From Pseudomonas gingeri (GTDB taxonomy: Bacteria; Pseudomonadota; Gammaproteobacteria; Pseudomonadales; Pseudomonadaceae), in assembly GCF_013386115.1 (NCBI RefSeq), contig NZ_JACAOR010000008.1:261398-325397 (forward strand): a DNA stretch of 64,000 nucleotides, in the 5' to 3' direction. Below are positions 1-7,578 of the stretch, in pieces. A program made the translations under genes and the position numbers. The notes beneath the pieces are model-generated. The model made no database searches. It saw nothing but the letters and a program-made list of their open reading frames with translations, and was not told the origin of the DNA. Position 1 is the stretch's first letter; every line of letters begins with the position of its first letter.

Positions 1-1285
1 CGATGAGGTGCTCGAGCGCCTGGTCGCCACCATTCCCGCGCCGACCGGCAATATCGAAGATCCGCTGCAGGCGTTGATCATCGACTCCTGGTTCGACAAC
101 TACCTGGGCGTCGTGTCCCTGGTGCGCGTGCGCCACGGCCGCGTGAAGAAGGGCGACAAGATCCTGGTCAAGTCCACCGGCAAGATGCACCTGGTGGACA
201 GCGTCGGTGTGTTCAACCCCAAGCACACCGCCACCGTCGACCTGAAGGCCGGCGAAGTGGGCTTTATCATCGCCGGTATCAAGGACATCCACGGTGCGCC
301 GGTGGGTGACACCCTGACCCTGAGCACCACCCCCGATGTCGACGTGCTGCCGGGCTTCAAACGCATCCAGCCGCAGGTCTACGCCGGTCTGTTCCCGGTC
401 AGTTCCGACGATTTCGAAGACTTCCGCGAAGCCCTGCAAAAGCTCACGCTGAACGACTCCTCGCTGCAGTACACCCCGGAAAGTTCCGATGCCCTGGGCT
501 TCGGCTTCCGTTGCGGGTTCCTCGGCATGCTGCACATGGAGATCATCCAGGAGCGCCTGGAGCGCGAGTACGACCTGGACCTGATCACCACGGCGCCGAC
601 GGTAATCTTCGAGCTCAAGCTCAAGAACGGCGAGACCATCTACGTCGACAACCCGTCCAAGCTGCCGGACCTGTCCGCCATCGAGGACATGCGCGAGCCG
701 ATCGTGCGGGCCAATATCCTGGTACCGCAGGAGCATCTGGGCAACGTCATTACACTGTGCATCGAAAAACGCGGGATCCAGCACGACATGCTGTTCCTCG
801 GTTCCCAGGTGCAGGTGACCTACGACCTGCCGATGAACGAAGTGGTCCTGGACTTCTTCGATCGCCTGAAATCCACCAGCCGTGGCTATGCTTCGCTGGA
901 TTATCACTTCGATCGCTACCAGTCAGCTAATCTGGTCAAGCTGGATGTACTGATCAACGGTGAGAAGGTCGACGCCCTGGCGTTGATCGTGCATCGTGAC
1001 AACGCGCACTACAAAGGGCGTGCGTTGACCGAGAAGATGAAAGAACTGATTCCTCGTCAGATGTTCGACGTTGCCATCCAGGCCGCCATTGGCGGGCAGA
1101 TCGTGGCGCGGACAACCGTCAAGGCGCTCAGAAAGAACGTACTGGCCAAATGCTACGGTGGTGACGTTAGCCGTAAGCGCAAGCTGTTGGAAAAGCAGAA
1201 GGCCGGTAAGAAACGCATGAAGCAAGTAGGCAACGTGGAAATCCCACAGGAAGCCTTCCTTGCGGTGCTCAGGTTGGATAGTTAG
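1..1285 (+). CDS. lepA: Elongation factor 4 (LepA), 5'-truncated by window edge
   Basis: This is the C-terminal part (about 428 codons, in frame from base 2) of the ribosome-associated GTPase EF4/LepA, which acts on stalled or mistranslocated ribosomes. The GTP-binding G domain is missing because it lies upstream of the window; the family is about 600 residues long, so about 170 are cut off. Visible are the domain II beta-barrel (from IDSWFDNYLGVVSLVRV), the domain III/V region with GFRCGFLGMLHMEI, and the lysine-rich LepA-specific C-terminal tail (CYGGDVSRKRKLLEKQK). The gene ends 5 bp before lepB, an arrangement conserved in proteobacteria, and the two are probably co-transcribed. Confidence 0.97.
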   Translation, partial: DEVLERLVATIPAPTGNIEDPLQALIIDSWFDNYLGVVSLVRVRHGRVKKGDKILVKSTGKMHLVDSVGVFNPKHTATVDLKAGEVGFIIAGIKDIHGAPVGDTLTLSTTPDVDVLPGFKRIQPQVYAGLFPVSSDDFEDFREALQKLTLNDSSLQYTPESSDALGFGFRCGFLGMLHMEIIQERLEREYDLDLITTAPTVIFELKLKNGETIYVDNPSKLPDLSAIEDMREPIVRANILVPQEHLGNVITLCIEKRGIQHDMLFLGSQVQVTYDLPMNEVVLDFFDRLKSTSRGYASLDYHFDRYQSANLVKLDVLINGEKVDALALIVHRDNAHYKGRALTEKMKELIPRQMFDVAIQAAIGGQIVARTTVKALRKNVLAKCYGGDVSRKRKLLEKQKAGKKRMKQVGNVEIPQEAFLAVLRLDS

Positions 1286-1290
1286 GTCCT

Positions 1291-2145
1291 ATGTCACTAA
1301 ATTTCCCGCTGTTGCTGGTCATCGCCGTCGCCGTCTGCGGTCTGTTGGCGTTGCTCGATCTGGTCTTTCTGGCTCCACGCCGACGTGCGGCAATCTCCAC
1401 CTACCAGGGCAGCGTCTCGCAGCCCGAGGCAGAAGTGGTCGAGAAGCTGAACAAGGAGCCTTTGCTGGTTGAATACGGCAAATCCTTCTTCCCGGTGCTG
1501 TTCATCGTGCTGGTACTGCGTTCGTTTCTGGTCGAGCCGTTCCAGATTCCGTCCGGCTCGATGAAGCCGACCCTGGATGTCGGTGATTTCATCCTGGTGA
1601 ACAAGTTTTCCTACGGGATCCGTTTGCCGGTGATCGACAAGAAAGTGATCCCGGTCGGTGATCCGCAGCGCGGCGATGTGATGGTGTTTCGCTACCCGAG
1701 CGATCCGAACGTCAACTACATCAAGCGTGTAGTCGGTCTGCCGGGCGATGTGGTGCGTTACACCAGTGACAAGAAGCTGTTCGTCAACGGCGAGTCCGTG
1801 GCCGAGCAACTGGTGGGCAACGAACCGGGCATGCTCGGCAGCGCCGAACTCTACAAAGAGAAGCTGGGCGCCGCCGAACACCTGATCCGCAAGGAGATGG
1901 GCCGTTATCGCGCGCCGCCTGACCACGAATGGAAAGTGCCGGCCGGGCACTACTTCATGATGGGCGACAACCGCGACAACTCCAATGACAGCCGCTACTG
2001 GGATGACCCCAGTATTCCCAAGGAGCTGCTGGGCATGGTTCCCGACGAGAATATCGTCGGCAAGGCCTTCGCGGTCTGGATGAGCTGGCCTGATCCGAAA
2101 TTCAGCCACCTGCCGAATTTCTCGCGGGTCGGCCTGATCAAGTAA
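1291..2145 (+). CDS. lepB: Signal peptidase I
   Basis: A 284-residue inner-membrane protease that removes signal peptides from Sec- and Tat-exported proteins. An N-terminal membrane segment (about residues 4-24) and a second one (about 63-80) precede the catalytic domain. The catalytic serine is Ser90 in IPSGSMKPTL and the general-base lysine is Lys145 in YIKRVVGLPGD, the same spacing as in E. coli LepB. The conserved box GDNRDNSNDSRYW is also present. It follows lepA by 5 bp. The pairing with lepA and the intact active site make the call secure. Confidence 0.98.
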   Translation: MSLNFPLLLVIAVAVCGLLALLDLVFLAPRRRAAISTYQGSVSQPEAEVVEKLNKEPLLVEYGKSFFPVLFIVLVLRSFLVEPFQIPSGSMKPTLDVGDFILVNKFSYGIRLPVIDKKVIPVGDPQRGDVMVFRYPSDPNVNYIKRVVGLPGDVVRYTSDKKLFVNGESVAEQLVGNEPGMLGSAELYKEKLGAAEHLIRKEMGRYRAPPDHEWKVPAGHYFMMGDNRDNSNDSRYWDDPSIPKELLGMVPDENIVGKAFAVWMSWPDPKFSHLPNFSRVGLIK

Positions 2146-2152
2146 CCCAAGC

Positions 2153-2180
2153 GGCGCTGTTGAACACAGCGCCGAATGCT
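2153..2180 (+). terminator. Hairpin between lepB and the DUF4845 gene
   Basis: A perfect 8-bp stem (GGCGCTGT at 2153-2160, ACAGCGCC at 2166-2173) with a 5-nt loop lies a few bases after the lepB stop and is followed within a few bases by CTTTT. It could be a partial terminator or an RNA-stabilising hairpin separating lepA-lepB from the downstream rnc-era-recO genes. The T tract is short, so readthrough is likely. Confidence 0.5.
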
Positions 2181-2211
2181 TTTCAGGTGCTTGAACACTA
2201 TGAGAACAACC

Positions 2212-2589
2212 ATGAAGTCCGCCGCTTCCCAGAAAGGTCTGTCGTTTTTCGGCTGGTTGCTGGCCCTGGCGCTGGTCGCCTTCGTCGCCAGCACGGCATT
2301 CAAGTTGATCCCGCATTACCTCGACTACATGTCGATGAAGAAAATCATCATGTCGGTGGAAACCGACAAGGCGGCGGGCGTCACCACCGTCAGCGACTTT
2401 TACACCCATGTTGCCCGCGGCATGCAGGTCAACAGTATTCAGGACGTGGATTTGAACAAAGCGTTAAGCGTGACGGTGGAGAACAACCGGTTCCTCGCCC
2501 ATTTGAAATACGAGCAGCGTGATCCGCTGATCCAGAACATCGATCTGGTGGTCAAGTTCGACCACGAATTCAGCGTGGGTAAACCGTGA
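2212..2589 (+). CDS. DUF4845 small membrane-anchored protein
   Basis: A 125-residue protein of unknown function found between lepB and rnc in pseudomonads. One N-terminal membrane segment (FFGWLLALALVAFVAST) follows a short KSAASQKG leader; the remaining about 95 residues form a probable periplasmic domain. The ATG at 2212 is chosen because the protein then starts MKSAASQKG directly before the membrane segment. In-frame ATGs at 2200 and 2176 are possible, and 2200 has an AGGTG about 10 bases upstream. Its end overlaps the GTG start of rnc by 4 bp, so translation is probably coupled. No function can be deduced from sequence. Confidence 0.85.
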   Translation: MKSAASQKGLSFFGWLLALALVAFVASTAFKLIPHYLDYMSMKKIIMSVETDKAAGVTTVSDFYTHVARGMQVNSIQDVDLNKALSVTVENNRFLAHLKYEQRDPLIQNIDLVVKFDHEFSVGKP

Positions 2590-3275
2590 CCGTGTCCTTG
2601 AGCCGTCTCGAGCGCCAGCTCGGCTATACCTTCAAGGACCAGGAGCTGATGGTCCTGGCCCTGACTCACCGCAGTTTTGCCGGGCGCAACAACGAGCGCC
2701 TGGAGTTTCTCGGTGACGCTATTCTCAACTTCGTTGCCGGCGAGGCGCTGTTCGACCGCTTCCCGCAGGCCCGCGAAGGCCAGTTGTCGCGTTTGCGCGC
2801 ACGCCTGGTAAAAGGTGAAACACTGGCGGTCCTGGCCCGTGGTTTCGAATTGGGCGACTACCTGCGCCTGGGGTCCGGCGAGTTGAAGAGCGGCGGTTTC
2901 CGCCGTGAGTCGATCCTGGCCGATGCCCTGGAAGCGCTGATCGGCGCGATCTATCTCGACGCCGGCATGGAAATGGCCCGCGAGCGGGTGCTCGCCTGGT
3001 TGACCTCGGAGTTCGACAGCCTGACGCTGGTGGACACCAACAAGGACCCCAAGACCCGCCTGCAGGAGTTCCTGCAGTCGCGTGCCTGTGAACTGCCGCG
3101 CTACGAAGTGGTGGATATCCAGGGTGAACCGCATTGCCGGACGTTCTTCGTCGAGTGCGAAATCACCCTATTGAATGAAAAAAGCCGAGGACAGGGCGTG
3201 AGCCGTCGCATTGCCGAACAGGTAGCGGCCGCCGCAGCACTGATTGCCCTGGGCGTGGAGAATGGTAATGACTGA
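2586..3275 (+). CDS. rnc: Ribonuclease III
   Basis: A 229-residue double-stranded-RNA endonuclease that processes rRNA precursors and regulatory RNA duplexes. The N-terminal catalytic domain carries the signature NERLEFLGDAILN with its metal-binding Glu/Asp residues and the second acidic site ADALEALIGAIYLDAG. The C-terminal dsRNA-binding domain covers about residues 155-225 (DPKTRLQEFLQSR to EQVAAAAALIAL). The start is GTG at 2586 inside the stop of the upstream gene (GTGA overlap). The end overlaps the start of era by 8 bp. The rnc-era-recO order is a classic conserved operon. Confidence 0.98.
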   Translation: MTVSLSRLERQLGYTFKDQELMVLALTHRSFAGRNNERLEFLGDAILNFVAGEALFDRFPQAREGQLSRLRARLVKGETLAVLARGFELGDYLRLGSGELKSGGFRRESILADALEALIGAIYLDAGMEMARERVLAWLTSEFDSLTLVDTNKDPKTRLQEFLQSRACELPRYEVVDIQGEPHCRTFFVECEITLLNEKSRGQGVSRRIAEQVAAAAALIALGVENGND

Positions 3276-4170
3276 TTCAATTGCAACACGCTGCGGCTAC
3301 GTCGCCATCGTCGGCCGGCCGAACGTGGGCAAATCCACGCTGCTGAACCATATCCTCGGCCAGAAGCTCGCGATCACCTCGCGCAAGCCCCAGACCACCC
3401 GCCACAACATGCTCGGGATCAAGACCGAAGGCGCCATCCAGGCAATCTACGTCGACACGCCAGGCATGCACAAAGGTGGCGAGAAGGCGCTGAACCGCTA
3501 CATGAACAAGACCGCCTCGGCGGCCCTGAAAGACGTCGACGTGGTGATCTTTGTCGTCGACCGCACCCGCTGGACCGAAGAGGACCAGATGGTCCTGGAG
3601 CGCATCCAGTACGTCGAAGGCCCGGTGATCGTCGCGCTGAACAAGACCGACCGGATCGAAGACAAGGCCGAGCTGATGCCGCACCTGACCTGGTTGCAGG
3701 AACAACTGCCGAACGCGCAGATCGTGCCGATCTCCGCCCAGCAAGGGCACAACCTGGATGCCCTGGAAGGCCTGATCGCCCAGCACCTGCCGGAAAACGA
3801 GCACTTCTTCCCGGAAGACCAGATCACCGACCGCAGCAGCCGTTTCCTCGCCGCGGAACTGGTGCGCGAGAAAATCATGCGCCAGCTGGGGGCGGAACTG
3901 CCTTACCAGATCACCGTGGAAATCGAAGAGTTCAAGCAGCAGGGCAAGACCCTGCACATCCATGCGCTGATCCTCGTCGAGCGTGACGGCCAGAAGAAGA
4001 TCATCATTGGTGACAAGGGCGAGCGCATCAAGCGCATCGGCACCGAGGCACGCAAGGACATGGAGCTGCTGTTCGACTCCAAGATCATGCTCAACCTGTG
4101 GGTCAAGGTGAAGGGCGGCTGGTCCGACGACGAGCGGGCGCTGCGCTCGTTGGGTTACGGCGATCTGTAA
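3268..4170 (+). CDS. era: GTPase Era
   Basis: A 300-residue GTPase that binds 16S rRNA and helps mature the 30S subunit. The G1 motif GRPNVGKSTLL, G3 DTPGMH and G4 NKTD are all visible, followed by a C-terminal KH RNA-binding domain (IIIGDKGERIKRIGTEAR). The ATG at 3268 (MTDSIATRCG) is preferred over more upstream in-frame starts because it fits the family length and overlaps the rnc stop. It is in the rnc-era-recO operon. Confidence 0.98.
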   Translation: MTDSIATRCGYVAIVGRPNVGKSTLLNHILGQKLAITSRKPQTTRHNMLGIKTEGAIQAIYVDTPGMHKGGEKALNRYMNKTASAALKDVDVVIFVVDRTRWTEEDQMVLERIQYVEGPVIVALNKTDRIEDKAELMPHLTWLQEQLPNAQIVPISAQQGHNLDALEGLIAQHLPENEHFFPEDQITDRSSRFLAAELVREKIMRQLGAELPYQITVEIEEFKQQGKTLHIHALILVERDGQKKIIIGDKGERIKRIGTEARKDMELLFDSKIMLNLWVKVKGGWSDDERALRSLGYGDL

Positions 4171-4194
4171 CCAGGTCGTTTGAGGCTCGACGTC

Positions 4195-4884
4195 ATGTCG
4201 GCTAACCCGCCTCCCGGCCAACCGGCCTACGTCCTGCACTCCCGCGCCTACCGCGAAAGCAGTGCGCTGGTGGATTTCATCACGCCACAAGGCCGGCTTC
4301 GCGCGGTGCTGCGCAGCGCGCGGGGCAAGGCCGGGACATTGGCGCGACCGTTCGTGCCCCTCGAGGTCGAGTTTCGTGGCCGGGGCGAGCTGAAGAATGT
4401 CGGGCGCATGGAAAGCGCCGGTGTCTCCACCTGGCTCAACGGCGAAGCGTTGTTCAGCGGACTCTACCTCAACGAACTGCTGATTCGCCTGCTGCCCGCC
4501 GAAGACCCGCATCCGGCGGTCTTCGACCACTATGCCGCGACCTTGCTCGCCCTGGCCGAAGGCCGTCCCCTCGAACCCCTGCTGCGTTCCTTTGAGTGGC
4601 GGCTGCTCGATGACCTCGGCTACGGCTTTGCCCTGGACGTGGATGTCCATGGCGAACCTCTGGCGGCGGACGGCATGTACCGGCTGCAGGTGGATGCCGG
4701 CCTCGAGCGGGTCTACCTGTTGCAACCCGGGCTGTTCCAGGGCACCGAGCTGCTGGCCATGGCCGAAGCCGACTGGACCGCGGTCGGTGCCCTGTCGGCG
4801 GCCAAGCGCCTGATGCGCCAGGCGCTGGCGGTGCATCTGGGGGGTAAACCGCTGGTCAGTCGCGAGTTGTTTCGAAAGCCCTGA
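4195..4884 (+). CDS. recO: DNA repair protein RecO
   Basis: A 229-residue recombination mediator that works with RecR (and RecF) to load RecA on SSB-coated single-stranded DNA. The N-terminal OB-fold is recognisable from AYVLHSRAYRESSALVDFITPQGRL, and the helical C-terminal half follows (LNELLIRLLPAEDPHPAVFDHY, SFEWRLLDDLGYG). The ATG at 4195 is preferred over an upstream in-frame TTG at 4180. It lies 24 bp after era in the same operon. Confidence 0.96.
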   Translation: MSANPPPGQPAYVLHSRAYRESSALVDFITPQGRLRAVLRSARGKAGTLARPFVPLEVEFRGRGELKNVGRMESAGVSTWLNGEALFSGLYLNELLIRLLPAEDPHPAVFDHYAATLLALAEGRPLEPLLRSFEWRLLDDLGYGFALDVDVHGEPLAADGMYRLQVDAGLERVYLLQPGLFQGTELLAMAEADWTAVGALSAAKRLMRQALAVHLGGKPLVSRELFRKP

Positions 4885-4935
4885 AATCCCCGTGTATGCT
4901 GTGGGCCGAATCTTCAACTGTTCAGGAGCCTTCCC

Positions 4936-5682
4936 GTGACCACCAGCACCCGCATTCTTCTCGGTGTGAATATCGACCACGTAGCCACCCTGCGTCAGGC
5001 CCGGGGCACGCGTTACCCCGACCCGGTCAAGGCCGCGCTGGACGCCGAAGAGGCGGGCGCCGATGGCATCACCGTGCACCTGCGTGAAGACCGCCGGCAT
5101 ATCCAGGAGCGCGACGTGCTGCTGCTCAAGGAGGTGCTGCAAACCCGCATGAACTTCGAAATGGGCGTGACCGAAGAGATGATGGCGTTCGCCGAGCGCA
5201 TTCGTCCGGCGCATATCTGCCTGGTCCCGGAGACCCGCCAGGAACTGACCACCGAGGGTGGCCTGGATGTCGCCGGGCAGGAAGCGCGGATCAAGGCGGC
5301 GGTGGAGCGCCTGAGCAGGATCGGCAGCGAAGTGTCGCTGTTCATCGATGCCGATGAGCGGCAGATTGCCGCGTCCAAGCGGGTCGGCGCGCCGGCGATC
5401 GAATTGCACACCGGGCGTTATGCCGACGCCGAGACTCCGGCCGAAGTGGCCGAGGAACTCAAGCGCATCGCCGATGGCGTGGCCTTTGGCGTGTCCCAGG
5501 GGCTGATCGTCAATGCCGGACATGGCCTGCATTATCACAACGTCGAGGCGGTCGCGGCGATTCCGGGGATCAACGAGCTGAACATCGGCCACGCACTGGT
5601 GGCCCATGCGCTATTTGTCGGCTTCAAGGCGGCGGTGGTGGAGATGAAGGAATTGATCCTGGCGGCTGCGCCGAAGGCCTGA
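4936..5682 (+). CDS. pdxJ: Pyridoxine 5'-phosphate synthase
   Basis: A 248-residue TIM-barrel enzyme that condenses 1-deoxyxylulose 5-phosphate with 3-amino-2-oxopropyl phosphate (made via PdxA) to form pyridoxine 5'-phosphate. Family signatures are LGVNIDHVATLRQARGTRYPDP near the N terminus, DGITVHLREDRRHI, and NAGHGLHYHNV near the C terminus. The start is GTG at 4936, with AGGAG about 8 bases upstream. It ends the lepA-to-pdxJ forward block, after recO, as in many gamma-proteobacteria. Confidence 0.98.
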   Translation: MTTSTRILLGVNIDHVATLRQARGTRYPDPVKAALDAEEAGADGITVHLREDRRHIQERDVLLLKEVLQTRMNFEMGVTEEMMAFAERIRPAHICLVPETRQELTTEGGLDVAGQEARIKAAVERLSRIGSEVSLFIDADERQIAASKRVGAPAIELHTGRYADAETPAEVAEELKRIADGVAFGVSQGLIVNAGHGLHYHNVEAVAAIPGINELNIGHALVAHALFVGFKAAVVEMKELILAAAPKA

Positions 5683-5720
5683 CTGCCAGGCACGCTCCCA
5701 CGGGAGGGTATGGGACAAAC

Positions 5721-5811
5721 TGTGGGAGCCGGCTTGCCGGCGATAGCGATCTGATGGTCGATATCGTTGTTGCCCGATAAACCGCTATCGCTGGCAAGCC
5801 AGCTCCTACGA
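5721..5811. repeat. REP inverted pair between pdxJ and mltF
   Basis: Two copies of the REP core face each other: GAGCCGGCTTGCCGGCGAT (from about 5727) and its inverted form ATCGCTGGCAAGCCAGCTC (about 5787-5805). Each can form its own hairpin and the two can pair together. The pair sits between the convergent ends of pdxJ and mltF, a usual place for such elements in fluorescent pseudomonads. Confidence 0.9.
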
Positions 5812-5830
5812 GGGCTGTGTTCGGCTCTGG

Positions 5831-7291
5831 CTATAGCTGTGACGGCTGCTCGGTCGGCTTGGTCTTGTCCACGCCCGGTACGTGCAAGGCACCTTCGGCC
5901 ACCTGGCTGCCTTCCAGCTGCGGCTGGGTCACCCAGGTGAGGATGTCGTAGTAGCGGCGGATGTTGGCGACGAAGTGCACCGGCTCGCCGCCGCGGGCGT
6001 AGCCGTAGCGGGTCTTGCTGTACCACTGCTTCTGCGCCAGGCGCGGCAGCATCTTCTTCACGTCCAGCCACTTGTTCGGATTCAGGCCTTCGTTCTCGGC
6101 CAGCTTGCGGGCGTCATCCAGGTGACCGCTGCCGACGTTATAGGCGGCCAGCGCGAACCAGGTGCGATCCGGCTCCTCGATTTTCTCGTCGAGCTGGTCC
6201 TTCATGTAGGCCAGGTACTTGGCGCCGCCACTGATGCTCTGCCGGGCGTCCAGGCGGTTGGACACGCCCATGGCCTGGGCGGTGCTCTGGGTCAGCATCA
6301 TCAGGCCGCGCACGCCGGTCTTGGAAGTGACGCTCGGTTGCCACAGCGATTCCTGGTAGCCGATGGCCGCGAGCAGGCGCCAGTCGACCTTTTCTTCCTT
6401 GGCCGAGGCCTGGAAGTGTTTCTCGTATTTGGGAAGGCGTTGCTGCAGGTGCTGGGCGAAGGTATAGGCGCCGACATATCCGAGGACATCGACGTGCCCG
6501 TAATAACGATCCTTCAGGCGTTGCAGGGTGCCGTTCTTCTGCACCTTGTCGAGGTAGGCGTTGATTTCGTTGAGCAGGCTGTTGTCTTCCCCCGGAGCCA
6601 CCGCCCAGCGCTGGTTGCGGGCGTCGCCGAGGTCGAAGGCGACCCGCACGTTGGGGAAGTAGACCTGGTTCATCGCCACTTCGTTGGAATCCACCAGGGT
6701 CAGGTCGATCTGGCCCTCGTCGACCATGCGCAGTAGGTCGACCACTTCGACGGCGTCGGATTCTTCGTATTCTATTGCGGGATTCTGCTTTTTCAGTTCG
6801 GCCAGCTGTTCGGCGTGGGTGCTGCCCTTCAATACCGTGATGCGTTTGCCCACCAGATCCGCCGGGGTGGTGGGGCGGGACTGGCCGTTACGGTAGATGA
6901 CCTGCGGGGTGACTTCCAGGTAAGGGTGGGAAAAGCGCGCCTGTTGCTTGCGCTGGTCGCTGCCGACCAGGCCGGCGGCCGCCAGCACCGGACCGTTGGG
7001 TTTGCCCAGTTGATTGAACAGGTCGTCGAGGTTGTCGGCGGTTTCGATCTCGAGCTTGACCCCCAGGTCATCGGCGAAGCGCTTGACCAGCTCGTATTCG
7101 AAGCCGGTTTCGCCGTTGCGATCCTGGAAGTAGGTGGCCGGACTGTTGCGGGTGATCACGCGCAGTACGCCATCCTCCTTTACGCGCTCGAGAGTGCTGG
7201 GTTTTTCAACACAGGCACCGAGCATCAGGAAGAGTCCGGTTGCGATGAGCCACTTGGCGCAGCGCGGGCGGAAAGCAGTTTGGGAAAACAT
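5831..7291 (-). CDS. mltF: Membrane-bound lytic murein transglycosylase F
   Basis: A 486-residue outer-membrane lipoprotein that cleaves peptidoglycan glycan strands with 1,6-anhydro ring formation. The ATG at 7291 gives a lipoprotein signal with lipobox LGAC (Cys27). Residues about 40-265 form a solute-binding-like (PBPb) regulatory domain (VLRVITRNSPATYFQDRNG onward). Residues about 290-460 are the SLT catalytic domain, with catalytic Glu in AAIGYQESLWQPSV and the motifs GVRGLMMLTQSTAQAMGV and LAAYNVGSGHLDDA. It is transcribed divergently from purL. Confidence 0.97.
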   Translation of the reverse strand: MFSQTAFRPRCAKWLIATGLFLMLGACVEKPSTLERVKEDGVLRVITRNSPATYFQDRNGETGFEYELVKRFADDLGVKLEIETADNLDDLFNQLGKPNGPVLAAAGLVGSDQRKQQARFSHPYLEVTPQVIYRNGQSRPTTPADLVGKRITVLKGSTHAEQLAELKKQNPAIEYEESDAVEVVDLLRMVDEGQIDLTLVDSNEVAMNQVYFPNVRVAFDLGDARNQRWAVAPGEDNSLLNEINAYLDKVQKNGTLQRLKDRYYGHVDVLGYVGAYTFAQHLQQRLPKYEKHFQASAKEEKVDWRLLAAIGYQESLWQPSVTSKTGVRGLMMLTQSTAQAMGVSNRLDARQSISGGAKYLAYMKDQLDEKIEEPDRTWFALAAYNVGSGHLDDARKLAENEGLNPNKWLDVKKMLPRLAQKQWYSKTRYGYARGGEPVHFVANIRRYYDILTWVTQPQLEGSQVAEGALHVPGVDKTKPTEQPSQL

Positions 7292-7529
7292 GTGCGCAGT
7301 ATACGCAAAGGACCTCGGCCGCCATATCTCGACAGATGGGTGCCGGTCTGCTAGAGAAACCCGGATAACGCTGGAGGCCTCAGGAATGGGGCCTGGCGCC
7401 GGGGAAACGGAGCAAAAATAACCGTTCCGGATGCCCTTGATGCCTATTAATAATAAGCAGGTCCCCCCGTACCGACGTCTGGCGCACGGCAAGCGTGCCG
7501 TTTCGGGTGCCGTCGCGGGCGGTTTAGGC

Positions 7530-7535
7530 TAGAAT
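7530..7535 (+). promoter_or_regulatory. Candidate -10 element for purL
   Basis: TAGAAT lies 44 bases before the purL ATG, in the 287-bp divergent region between mltF and purL. No convincing -35 hexamer is seen at the right distance (the sequence there is GC-rich), so this is a weak call. No obvious PurR-type operator was found by eye. Confidence 0.35.
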
Positions 7536-7578
7536 GCACGGCCTCAAAGCACACCCCCTTCCCGAGGCTGTCCCGAAG

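Noticed and set aside
3277..5607. A 776-codon reverse frame across era, recO and pdxJ
   Set aside because: It spans three conserved forward genes and its translation is low-complexity shadow sequence.
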